Assembly (NCBI GenBank): GCA_022774865.1
Contig: JALFLH010000020.1
Location: forward strand, 62,001-126,000
Direction: 5' to 3'
Length of the DNA: 64,000 nucleotides
From: Clostridiales bacterium
Lineage (GTDB): Bacteria > Bacillota > Clostridia > Oscillospirales > Oscillospiraceae
Below are positions 10,469 to 18,748 of the stretch, one piece after another. Both the position numbers and the translations under genes were made by a program. The notes below the pieces were generated by a model. The model saw only the letters and a list, made by a program, of their open reading frames with translations. It was not told the DNA's origin and made no database searches. Numbering within the stretch: the first letter of the stretch is position 1; each line of letters begins with the position of its first letter.

Positions 10469-12247
10469 TTATTCCTTCTCTTTGATGTTGATGGCGATGT
10501 GCACGTCGTCCAACTGCTTCTGGGACACGGTGGTGGGCGCGTCCATCATCAGATCCTGTGCATTCTTGTTCATGGGGAAGGTGATGACCTCCCGGATGGA
10601 CTCCTCTCCGGTCAGCAGCATAATCAGACGATCCACACCGGGCGCCGCGCCGGCGTGCGGGGGCGCACCGTAGGTAAAGGCATTGTACATGGCGGGGAAC
10701 TTGGCCTTGACATCGTCCTCACCCAGACCAACCATCTCAAAGGCCTTGACCATAATCTCCGGGTCGTGGTTCCGGACGGCGCCGGAGGCGGACTCATAGC
10801 CATTGACCACCAGGTCATACTGATCCGCTTTGATGGCCAGCAGCTTCTCCATGTCGCCCTCGGCATCCATCAGCGCCTGCATCCCGCCCTGGGGCATGGA
10901 GAAGGGGTTGTGGCAGAATTCCAACTGCCCGGACTCCTCACCGATTTCGTACATGGGGAAGTCCACGATCCAGCACAGGGCGTACTGCTCCTCATCGAAG
11001 TGGCCGGGAACCCGTTTGCCCAGCATGGTGCGGATCACGCCGGCGGTCTTTTGAGCGGCGGCTTTCCTGCCGGCGGCCATGCAGACAAAGGAGCCGGGCT
11101 TCAGATTCAGCTTCTCGATAAATGCTGCCTGGCAATTCGTCAGGAACTTGGAGATACCGCCGGTCAGATTGCCGGTTTCGTCCACCTTGACCCAGCAGGC
11201 TTTGTTGCCGGTCTGAACTTCCACGTCAGCCAGCAGCTTGTCGATCCACTTTCTGGCCTGGGTGAAGTTGTCTACGGCAACCGCTTTGACCGTGGCACCC
11301 TCGAAGGGGCCGAAGCCGCAGCCCTGCACCACCTCGGACACGTCCTGAATTTCCAGGTCAATGCGCAGGTCAGGCTTGTCGGAGCCGTAGCGCTCCATGG
11401 CCTCGTTGTAGGGGATGTGGCGGAAGGGAGCGGAGGAAATGCGCTTGTACTTGCCGAATTTCTCAAATACGGGCACCAGCACATCCTCCAGCGTGCTCAG
11501 CACGTCGGCCTGAGTGGCAAAGGCCATCTCCATGTCCAACTGATAGAATTCGCCGGGGGTACGGTCGGCACGGGCGTCCTCATCCCGGAAGCAGGGGGCA
11601 ATCTGGAAATAGCGGTCAAAGCCGGAGGTCATCAGCAGCTGCTTGAACTGCTGGGGCGCCTGGGGCAGGGCGTAGAACTTGCCGGGATGGTTCCGGGCGG
11701 GCACCAGATAGTCCCGGGCGCCTTCCGGGGAGGAGGCGGTCAGAATGGGGGTGGTGATCTCCAGAAAGCCCTTCTCAGTCATCAACCGCCGCAGCTCAGC
11801 CACCACCTGGCAGCGCAGAACAATGTTGCGCTTGACTGCGGGATTGCGCAGATCCAGATAGCGGTACTTGAGCCGCACGTTCTCGTCCGCGTCCCTGCTT
11901 TTATTGATTTCAAAGGGAAGCTGGGCGTGACGGCACTTGCCCAGCACCTCGATTTTTTCGGGAACGACCTCGATTTCACCGGTGGGCAGCTTGGGATTCT
12001 TGCTCTCCCGCTCCCGCACCACGCCAGTCACGGAGATGGTGGATTCTTTATTGATCGGTTTGACCACCTTCATCATGTCTTCGGTTTCCACGACCACCTG
12101 AGTGGTGCCGTAGAAATCCCGAACCACGAGAAAAGCAAAATTTGAGCCAACCTCCCGGACATTTTCCAGCCAGCCCACAATGGTCACTTTTTTGCCGGCG
12201 TCGCTGAGCCGCAGCTCGCCGCAATTATGTGTTCTGGATTGCGTCAT
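10469..12247 (-). CDS. aspS: Aspartyl-tRNA synthetase
   Basis: MTQSRTHNCGELRLSDAGKKVTIVGWLENVREVGSNFAFLVVRDFYGTTQVV, RYLDLRNPAVKRNIVLR, FRDEDARADRTPGEFYQLDMEM. Confidence 0.97.
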   Translation of the reverse strand: MTQSRTHNCGELRLSDAGKKVTIVGWLENVREVGSNFAFLVVRDFYGTTQVVVETEDMMKVVKPINKESTISVTGVVRERESKNPKLPTGEIEVVPEKIEVLGKCRHAQLPFEINKSRDADENVRLKYRYLDLRNPAVKRNIVLRCQVVAELRRLMTEKGFLEITTPILTASSPEGARDYLVPARNHPGKFYALPQAPQQFKQLLMTSGFDRYFQIAPCFRDEDARADRTPGEFYQLDMEMAFATQADVLSTLEDVLVPVFEKFGKYKRISSAPFRHIPYNEAMERYGSDKPDLRIDLEIQDVSEVVQGCGFGPFEGATVKAVAVDNFTQARKWIDKLLADVEVQTGNKACWVKVDETGNLTGGISKFLTNCQAAFIEKLNLKPGSFVCMAAGRKAAAQKTAGVIRTMLGKRVPGHFDEEQYALCWIVDFPMYEIGEESGQLEFCHNPFSMPQGGMQALMDAEGDMEKLLAIKADQYDLVVNGYESASGAVRNHDPEIMVKAFEMVGLGEDDVKAKFPAMYNAFTYGAPPHAGAAPGVDRLIMLLTGEESIREVITFPMNKNAQDLMMDAPTTVSQKQLDDVHIAINIKEKE

Positions 12248-12334
12248 AACAGACTTCCTCTCCTGTTTCTATTATTTTAACCAAAACATTCTCTCACAAA
12301 TCGGCGAAAAAGTCAATCATGCACGCGGTAAAAA

Positions 12335-12367
12335 GCAAAATCCGCGGGACTGTCCCGCGGATTTTGC
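12335..12367. repeat. 15-bp perfect inverted repeat with 3-nt loop
   Basis: GCAAAATCCGCGGGA-CTG-TCCCGCGGATTTTGC read directly. Confidence 0.85.
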
Positions 12368-12392
12368 AACAAGATAAAGAGGAGAGGAAAAA

Positions 12393-12488
12393 ATGAAAAA
12401 GAGTAAATTGAATCGTTTGATGATATATTACCGCGTATTTGTTAAATCTAAAAGCGGACTTTTATTAAGTTTGTATGAAGTTATGTGA
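12393..12488 (+). CDS. Possible 31-aa small ORF
   Basis: gaggagaggaaaaaATG; MKKSKLNRLMIYYRVFVKSKSGLLLSLYEVM; SD-like sequence upstream; not in supplied track. Confidence 0.4.
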   Translation: MKKSKLNRLMIYYRVFVKSKSGLLLSLYEVM

Positions 12489-12590
12489 ATAATTGATTGA
12501 TAGGGCGGAGCACTGACATAAACTCAATATATAATTATTGACATTCGATAATATTTGCGCTATGATGGCAGATGTAAGGAGGCTGTAACA

Positions 12591-13034
12591 ATGAAAATTA
12601 CGAAATCTGCAAAAGTAACGCTTTGGGCGGGCCGGATTCTGGCGCTGCTGCTGGCGGTTCTGGTTTTCCTGCTGCCCCGGCTGCTGGGGTGGTATCTGAC
12701 CCTTCGTCCGCTGGGATCGAACAGCGCCGCCGCGATTCTCATTGGTTTTTACTGCTGCGTTCCGGCGGTGGGGCTGGCGCTGTGGAATCTGGACAGACTG
12801 CTGCGCAGTATTCTGCAGGCTCAGGTTTTCACCGGCGGCAATGTGCGCCGCATTGGATGTGTCCGTTGGTGCTGCCTGGCGGTGGGGCTGATCTGCCTGC
12901 CCGCTGCGTATTTCTATCCCCCGCTCATTTTTATGGTGATCATCATGGCGTTTCTTTCGCTGGCGGTCAGCGTGCTGCGCAGCGTCATGGCCGCCGCTGT
13001 GGAGATCCGGGAAGAAAACGATCTGACGGTCTGA
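12591..13034 (+). CDS. DUF2975-like membrane protein
   Basis: Four-TM protein preceded by aaggagg and immediately followed by a Cro/YozG-type HTH, the usual DUF2975 pairing. Confidence 0.75.
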   Translation: MKITKSAKVTLWAGRILALLLAVLVFLLPRLLGWYLTLRPLGSNSAAAILIGFYCCVPAVGLALWNLDRLLRSILQAQVFTGGNVRRIGCVRWCCLAVGLICLPAAYFYPPLIFMVIIMAFLSLAVSVLRSVMAAAVEIREENDLTV

Positions 13035-13043
13035 GGTGGCGTT

Positions 13044-13268
13044 ATGGCAATCATTGTGAATCTGGATATCATGCTGGCCAAGCGAAAAATGACCTCGCTG
13101 GAGCTGGCGCAACGGATCGGCCTGACTCCCGCGAATCTGTCCATTCTGAAAACCGGCAAAGCAAAGGCCGTCCGCATGAGCACCCTGGACGCCATCTGCC
13201 GGGAGTTACACTGCCAGCCCGGAGATCTGCTGGAATATGTGGAGGACGACGACCCATGGAAACGCTGA
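13044..13268 (+). CDS. Small XRE/Cro (YozG-like) helix-turn-helix regulator
   Basis: MAIIVNLDIMLAKRKMTSLELAQRIGLTPANLSILKTGKAKAVRMSTLDAICRELHCQPGDLLEY. Confidence 0.9.
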   Translation: MAIIVNLDIMLAKRKMTSLELAQRIGLTPANLSILKTGKAKAVRMSTLDAICRELHCQPGDLLEYVEDDDPWKR

Positions 13269-13777
13269 AAAAACGCATATTTTGCCTGCTGACTATTGCC
13301 CTGCTTCTGACAGCCTGCAAGGCTGAAAGCGCGACCTTTTCCACATTGTCTCGGCAGTTGGGCATTCAAATTCCAAATGGCCAAATTCTGGCAGAGCAGG
13401 ATAGTCACGGTGGTTTCCACGGCGACGGGGAGACCTTTATCAAAATGCAATTCTCCGAGGAAGAAGCGGAGTCTCTGACATCAGAAATGAAAAGCAGTCC
13501 GGGTTGGCATATGCTTCCCCTGACGGAGAACCTCAGCACCATTCTCTACGGTTATGAAAGCGATGTTTTCTCCTGCAGCCCCATGGCCTGCGACGAAAAT
13601 GGCAACCTTTTGATACCGGCAATCAGCAATGGCTATTGGTTCTTTATGGACCGGCATCCGGAAAGCACAGACCCGTCGGACGACTCCGACATTTTCTCCC
13701 GATATTCCTACAATTTCACCTTGGCAGTCTATGACATGGATCAAAGAATCTTGTATTATTTCAAGATGGACACCTAG
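13256..13777 (+). CDS. Hypothetical lipoprotein
   Basis: METLKKRIFCLLTIALLLTACKAES lipobox; overlaps the end of the HTH gene. Confidence 0.65.
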   Translation: METLKKRIFCLLTIALLLTACKAESATFSTLSRQLGIQIPNGQILAEQDSHGGFHGDGETFIKMQFSEEEAESLTSEMKSSPGWHMLPLTENLSTILYGYESDVFSCSPMACDENGNLLIPAISNGYWFFMDRHPESTDPSDDSDIFSRYSYNFTLAVYDMDQRILYYFKMDT

Positions 13778-14047
13778 GAGAATTCGCATATGTACCGAAA
13801 GACTCTTCCTGGGGCCGACCGTGGCACTTTCCTCCGCCGGAGGAAAATCACCCCGCTTCACCCGGCTGCGGGTGCTGACGGAGGCGTTCATGCAAGGCAA
13901 AGGCTAGCCCATTCTGGAGAAATACGGGGCTCTGAAGCGGTTTTATCAGGGCGAACAAACCGAAAGGCCGGAAATCCAAAATCATGGAGCCGATGACTGC
14001 GCATAACCCGCTGCCTTCCGGGCACACTACCCGGGAGGTGACGGGTT

Positions 14048-14725
14048 TTGATTTTATCCTACATGAGAACCATTTTCCTGTATCTGGTACTGATTCTGGT
14101 GATCCGGCTCATGGGAAAGCGCCAGATCGGCGAAATGGAAGCTTCGGAATTTGTGGTGACCATGCTGGTGGCCAATCTGGCAGCCATCCCCATGCAGGAC
14201 GGGGGCATTCCCCTCTATTCCGGGCTGGTGCCGATTCTGACGGTTCTGGGCGTGGAACTGGTGCTGTCCAGCCTGTCCCTGCGGAGCATCCGGCTGCGCC
14301 GGCTGCTGTGCGGCAAGCCGGTGATTCTGATTGAGAACGGGCGGGTGCTTCAGGAGAATATGCGCGCCACCCGGGTGACGATGGACGAACTGATGGGGCA
14401 TCTGCGGGACAAGGATGTGATGGACGTGCAGACCGTGCAGTACGCCATTCTGGAAACCAACGGGACACTGTCCGTTTTTCCCTATCCCAAGGAGGTTCCG
14501 GCGGCTGCCAAGGATGCGGGCATCCATCCCAAGGAGCGGTATCTGCCGGTGACCATCATTGAGGACGGCTATCTGTTCCGGGAAAATCTGGCCTGCGCGG
14601 GAAAGGATGAGGCGTGGGTTCACCGGATTCTGGGAGAATACCGGGCGGGTATCGCCAATACCTGGCTGCTGACGGTGGATAAGGCCGACCATGTGGTCTG
14701 GCTGGGAAAGGAGACGAACGGATGA
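14048..14725 (+). CDS. DUF421 (YetF/YcaP-type) membrane protein
   Basis: RTIFLYLVLILVIRLMGKRQIGEMEASEFVVTMLVANLAAIPMQD. Confidence 0.9.
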   Translation: MILSYMRTIFLYLVLILVIRLMGKRQIGEMEASEFVVTMLVANLAAIPMQDGGIPLYSGLVPILTVLGVELVLSSLSLRSIRLRRLLCGKPVILIENGRVLQENMRATRVTMDELMGHLRDKDVMDVQTVQYAILETNGTLSVFPYPKEVPAAAKDAGIHPKERYLPVTIIEDGYLFRENLACAGKDEAWVHRILGEYRAGIANTWLLTVDKADHVVWLGKETNG

Positions 14726-15102
14726 AGCGGATCTGGATCGGCATTGGCCTGCTGGCCGCCCTGTTGGCGGTGGGACTCTGGCTGGGGGAATTTATGGAGG
14801 ATGCCCATCAGCCCGGCGCCAGAGATCTGAACCGGGCTGCACAGGCTGCCCAGGAAGGGAACTGGGATACGGCGAAGGCGTTAGCGGCCCGGGCGGGGGA
14901 GATCTGGCAAAAAAAGTGGCGCGTGACCGCGGCGGTAGCGGATCACGAGCCGATGGATGAAATTGACGCGCTGTTCGCCGAGGTAATGGTCTATGGCCGG
15001 CAGGAGGATACCACCCAATTCAGCGCCGCGTGCGCCCACCTGGCCAGCCTGCTGAATGCCATGGGCGAGAGCCATGGCTGCTATTGGTGGAATGTGATGT
15101 AG
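14722..15102 (+). CDS. DUF4363 family protein
   Basis: Overlaps the upstream DUF421 gene (ATGA); MKRIWIGIGLLAALLAVGLWL...WDTAKALAARAGEIWQKKWR. Confidence 0.7.
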   Translation: MKRIWIGIGLLAALLAVGLWLGEFMEDAHQPGARDLNRAAQAAQEGNWDTAKALAARAGEIWQKKWRVTAAVADHEPMDEIDALFAEVMVYGRQEDTTQFSAACAHLASLLNAMGESHGCYWWNVM

Positions 15103-15167
15103 CGCGGCCAGTTGCCGCTGCCAATACGGGACGAACGTTTCCCAGGAATATCAAATCTGTTTGTGTT

Positions 15168-16172
15168 TTATTCGATTTCCGCGCCGTGGGCGAGGGAAAG
15201 AATGCTCTGTGCCAGCACCTCCACAGCGGTGATGGCCTCAGCGTGGGTGTTCCCCGCCGCGCCCACCTCCACCAGAAGCGCTCCCGGACTTTCGTCCTGG
15301 TTGAACCGCTGGGCGCGGAGGTTTACATAACGGCAAATTCCGGGCGCTGTCCGTTCCAGCTCCACATGAAGCTTCAATGCCAGCGCCAGATTTTCTTCCC
15401 AGTCCGGGTGCGTCAAGCCGGAGGCGCTGCTGCCAACCACCAGCATGATCTGGGCGGCAGGTACGCCGTTTACCGTGGCGCTGGTGCGGAGCTGGTTCTG
15501 GTTGTCTCCCGAGGCATCCCGGTGGATGTCCAGCACCAGCCGGATGGAGGGGTACTGGGCGAGATATTCCTCCATGGATTTCCGGGCGTGACTGTAGGAG
15601 CCGTTGTAGGACGGATAGTCATGAAGCGTCCGGTCATGCAGGACGGGAATCCCGCCGGCTTCCAGAAGGGTTTGCAGCCGGTCGCCCACGGAAACCATGT
15701 TGTACCGCTCGTCCAGCGTACGGAACGCGGCGGACTCCCGGTAGTCCTCTCCACTGACCCGGGTATAGCTTTCAGTGGCATGGGTGTGCAGAATCAGCAC
15801 GGTGGGCGCGTCGCCCGTCAACTCCCAGTCCAGCGGCCGTGTGAGCAGCGCGGCCAGATCCGGCTGCAATCCGGTGGTAGTCTTCAGCGTCACGTTTTCC
15901 GCGTCCCCGGCGGAGAAAACCGGTTTTTCCGGGGAAATAGCGGCGGAAAAGTCCGGCTCCGGCGATTCCAGCGCAAAAACCGGCGTTTCGCCGGAAGATT
16001 GCGGAAACCGGACGATTCGTCCGGTTTCCAGAAAGAGAAGCAGCGAGAGCACATTCGGCTGTGTGAGAAAATCGGCCACCGGCTGGAAGAATCCGCCGGC
16101 CGCCAGCCGCAGCACCACCGCGCAGAGAATGACTGCGGCCCCCAGACGGAGGCTTTTTTGTTGACGGTCCAT
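15168..16172 (-). CDS. spoIIP: Stage II sporulation protein P
   Basis: PTVLILHTHATESYT, HDRTLHDYPSYNGSYSHARKSMEEYLAQYPSIRLVLDIHRDA. Confidence 0.93.
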   Translation of the reverse strand: MDRQQKSLRLGAAVILCAVVLRLAAGGFFQPVADFLTQPNVLSLLLFLETGRIVRFPQSSGETPVFALESPEPDFSAAISPEKPVFSAGDAENVTLKTTTGLQPDLAALLTRPLDWELTGDAPTVLILHTHATESYTRVSGEDYRESAAFRTLDERYNMVSVGDRLQTLLEAGGIPVLHDRTLHDYPSYNGSYSHARKSMEEYLAQYPSIRLVLDIHRDASGDNQNQLRTSATVNGVPAAQIMLVVGSSASGLTHPDWEENLALALKLHVELERTAPGICRYVNLRAQRFNQDESPGALLVEVGAAGNTHAEAITAVEVLAQSILSLAHGAEIE

Positions 16173-16220
16173 TGTGCGCCTCCTTGGAACGCGCTCGAAA
16201 AAACGCGAAAGGGTCGATTT

Positions 16221-16709
16221 TCAGCGATCGATTGGTTTTTTCCATTTTGGCCGGGTGCGCAGGGTCACCCGCAGTTCCCGGAAGAAATCTGTCAGCAGAG
16301 CGGCAGACTCGGCTTCCCGCACACCCTTTTCGATGGCGGGGTGGTGGTTGAAATCCATGGAAAACAGGTCGCAGACAGACCCGCAGGCGCCGCTTTTGTC
16401 ATCCGAAGCTCCGTAGACAACCCGGGGAATCCGGGCGTTGAGGATGGCACCGGCGCACATGGGACATGGCTCCAGCGTTACATACAGAGTGCACTCCCAC
16501 AGCCGCCAGCCGCCCAGCGTCCGGCAGGCCTGATCGATGGCTTCAATTTCCGCGTGACCCAGCGCAGTTCTGCCGGATTCCCGCCGGTTTCGCCCCCGGC
16601 CGACAATCTCCCCGCTGCGGGCAATCACACATCCCACGGGCACCTCACCCTCGGCTGCGGCCTGCCGTGCCAGCGCCAGCGCCTCATCCATGCATTCCAG
16701 ATCGTTCAT
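16221..16709 (-). CDS. tadA: tRNA-specific adenosine deaminase
   Basis: DLECMDEALALARQAAAEGEVPVGCVIAR, HAEIEAI, TLEPCPMCAGAI. Confidence 0.95.
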   Translation of the reverse strand: MNDLECMDEALALARQAAAEGEVPVGCVIARSGEIVGRGRNRRESGRTALGHAEIEAIDQACRTLGGWRLWECTLYVTLEPCPMCAGAILNARIPRVVYGASDDKSGACGSVCDLFSMDFNHHPAIEKGVREAESAALLTDFFRELRVTLRTRPKWKKPIDR

Positions 16710-16849
16710 TTGTGTTCCCTCCCTTTTGGAATATCATACCCGAAAGGGAGATAATAGTCAAATCGCAGTTCACAGAGGGGACGGATTGCCCATCGTCCCA
16801 TCCCTGCGGCCGTAAGGAATGGGTTTCCCCGCATTCCACCGCCAGATGC

Positions 16850-17200
16850 CTATGGCTCCAGCAGGAGGGCGGCGAACAGCACAGCCAGTTCCTCCCGGGA
16901 AAAGGGACGTTCCGGCCTGCCGGCCTGCCGCCGGTCGGCGGAGGTAATGCGGCTGAACAGCATCCCGGCCAGCGCTTCCGATTCTGCCGGATTCCGTGCC
17001 TGTCCGGTCAGCAGAAAATCCGTGGACACGCCCAGTTCCTTCGACATAGCCACCAGCGTCTGTACCGATGGCTCCCGCCGCTCCTGCTCATACATACCCA
17101 TGGCGCTGGGACTGACCTGAAGCCGCCTGGCCAGCTCCGCCTGACTCAGACCAGCTTCCCGCCGCAGCGCCGCAATTCTTGCACCCAACACCGTTATCAT
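16850..17200 (-). CDS. XRE family transcriptional regulator
   Basis: MITVLGARIAALRREAGLSQAELARRLQVSPSAMGMYEQERREPSVQTLVAMSKELGVSTDFLL. Confidence 0.88.
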   Translation of the reverse strand: MITVLGARIAALRREAGLSQAELARRLQVSPSAMGMYEQERREPSVQTLVAMSKELGVSTDFLLTGQARNPAESEALAGMLFSRITSADRRQAGRPERPFSREELAVLFAALLLEP

Positions 17201-17286
17201 CCTTTCGTTCGATTGCTTGCCGCCAGTATACCACACGCGCCCCGAAAAATTGGGGGAATTATGTACCCTACACGATTCGACGGACT

Positions 17287-17303
17287 CTACACAGAATGTG
17301 TAG
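17287..17303. promoter_or_regulatory. Palindromic operator candidate CTACACA-GAA-TGTGTAG abutting a TATACT -10-like hexamer (17304-17309)
   Basis: Perfect 7-3-7 inverted repeat in the region divergent from the XRE gene; extra half-site CTACAC at 17268. Confidence 0.6.
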
Positions 17304-17387
17304 TATACTTTTTTGTGGAAATAGTTGGCAGCATCATCGAAGAAATCAGCAAAAAATCGACGCGATTTACGAATGAGGTGATTACGG

Positions 17388-17522
17388 ATGACAACCATTG
17401 AGCAAACCCTGTTCTGGGACCCGCAAACCCAGAGCCCGGCGGGCTGGTGCCCGGCCTGCGGCGGCGAGCGGTACGCCCCCAGCCTGATCTGTGCGCGCTG
17501 TGAAAGGAGGGATATGACATGA
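17388..17522 (+). CDS. Small zinc-ribbon-like protein (44 aa)
   Basis: MTTIEQTLFWDPQTQSPAGWCPACGGERYAPSLICARCERRDMT; overlaps next ORF by ATGA; not in track. Confidence 0.55.
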   Translation: MTTIEQTLFWDPQTQSPAGWCPACGGERYAPSLICARCERRDMT

Positions 17523-17752
17523 CGCTTCAGGAACTCAGCCGCTGTTATGAGGAGGCGGCCGTGCCGCTGCGGGCGCGGCTGCGGCAGCTCCGGTGTCTGC
17601 TGGCACAGACGGATGATCCGGAGGAAGTCTGGCATCTGAAGCGCCGGATTGCCGACCTGACACCCATGCTGACCCAGATGAATGAACTGGCGGAATTGAC
17701 GGCTCACTACTATGACAGGGGGTATTACCGCAGTGAGAAATATACCCTATGA
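17519..17752 (+). CDS. Hypothetical small helical protein
   Basis: MTLQELSRCYEEAAVPLRARLRQLRCLLAQTDDPEEVWHLKRRIADL. Confidence 0.6.
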   Translation: MTLQELSRCYEEAAVPLRARLRQLRCLLAQTDDPEEVWHLKRRIADLTPMLTQMNELAELTAHYYDRGYYRSEKYTL

Positions 17753-17975
17753 CGGCTATCAGGGCCCACGCCTGCCCAAAGATGTGCAGCTTCGGCGGGT
17801 GCAGCGGGTGGTGCAGGAGGAACTGACTCAGCTCCAGCGGGAAACGCTGCTTGCTTTCTATTTCCAGGAGATGACCATCACCCAGATCGCCCAGGAACGG
17901 GGCGTAAACAAAAGCACCGTCTGCCGGACGCTCCACCGGGCGGAACAGAAGCTGCGGAAATATCTGAAATACTGA
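17712..17975 (+). CDS. Sigma-70 region 4-like HTH protein
   Basis: LTQLQRETLLAFYFQEMTITQIAQERGVNKSTVCRTLHRAEQKLRKYLKY; possible GTG start at about 17733. Confidence 0.75.
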   Translation: MTGGITAVRNIPYDGYQGPRLPKDVQLRRVQRVVQEELTQLQRETLLAFYFQEMTITQIAQERGVNKSTVCRTLHRAEQKLRKYLKY

Positions 17976-17982
17976 GCCGACT

Positions 17983-18045
17983 GCTTTACATAGATTTTAC
18001 AAAAAAGATGTGGCAAACCTGACATGGGTGTTGTAAGATGATAAC
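17983..18045 (+). promoter_or_regulatory. Pho-box-like promoter region upstream of response regulator
   Basis: GCTTTACATAGATTTTACA: TTTACA at 17985 and 17996 (11-bp period), then CTGACA at 18019; same spacing as upstream of the Pi transporter. Confidence 0.7.
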
Positions 18046-18073
18046 AGGAAAAATAGATTTACGGAGGAAGGCC

Positions 18074-18748
18074 ATGATTTACTGCGTGGAGGATGACGAC
18101 AGCATCCGGGAACTGATGGTGTATGCGCTGCGCGCGTCCGGTTTTGAGGCATTGGGCTTCTGCGACGGACAGGCGCTGTTTCAGGCGCTGGAGGAAGAGA
18201 AACCCCAGCTTATCACGCTAGATATTATGCTGCCCGGAATGGACGGCATTGAAATACTGAAAAAGCTCCGGGGAAACGCCGCCACCGAGAAAATTCCCGT
18301 GATCATGGCCTCCGCCAAGGGCGCGGAATACGACAAGGTGCTGGGGCTGGATCTGGGGGCGGACGACTATCTGGTCAAGCCCTTTTCCATGATGGAGATG
18401 GTTTCCCGCATCCGGGCTGTTCTGCGCAGGACGGAGCCGGAACAGAACAGCGCGACCCTTCGACTGGGTAAGCTCCAGATGGACCCCGATGCCCGCACGG
18501 TATTCGCCGACGGCGCGCGGGTGGAGCTGACCTACAAGGAATTCGAGCTTCTGCACCTGTTTTTGCAGCATCCCGGCCGGGTTTACTCCCGGGATCAGCT
18601 TCTGGCAAAGATCTGGGGTACGGACTATCTGGGGGAGACCCGCACCGTGGACGTCCACATCGGCACCCTGCGCACCAAGCTGGGCGCCTGCGGTGACTAC
18701 ATCCGAACCGTTCGCGGCGTGGGCTACCGAATGGAGGAATTGAAGTGA
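18074..18748 (+). CDS. phoB: OmpR/PhoB-family response regulator
   Basis: MIYCVEDDDSIRELMVYALRASGFEALGF, LVKPFSMMEMVSRIRAVLRR, winged-helix DNA-binding domain; linked PhoR-type kinase. Confidence 0.85.
   Translation: MIYCVEDDDSIRELMVYALRASGFEALGFCDGQALFQALEEEKPQLITLDIMLPGMDGIEILKKLRGNAATEKIPVIMASAKGAEYDKVLGLDLGADDYLVKPFSMMEMVSRIRAVLRRTEPEQNSATLRLGKLQMDPDARTVFADGARVELTYKEFELLHLFLQHPGRVYSRDQLLAKIWGTDYLGETRTVDVHIGTLRTKLGACGDYIRTVRGVGYRMEELK

Noticed and set aside
12180-12330. T-box riboswitch for aspS
   Set aside because: Leader is short and lacks the conserved T-box sequence or a specifier/antiterminator fold
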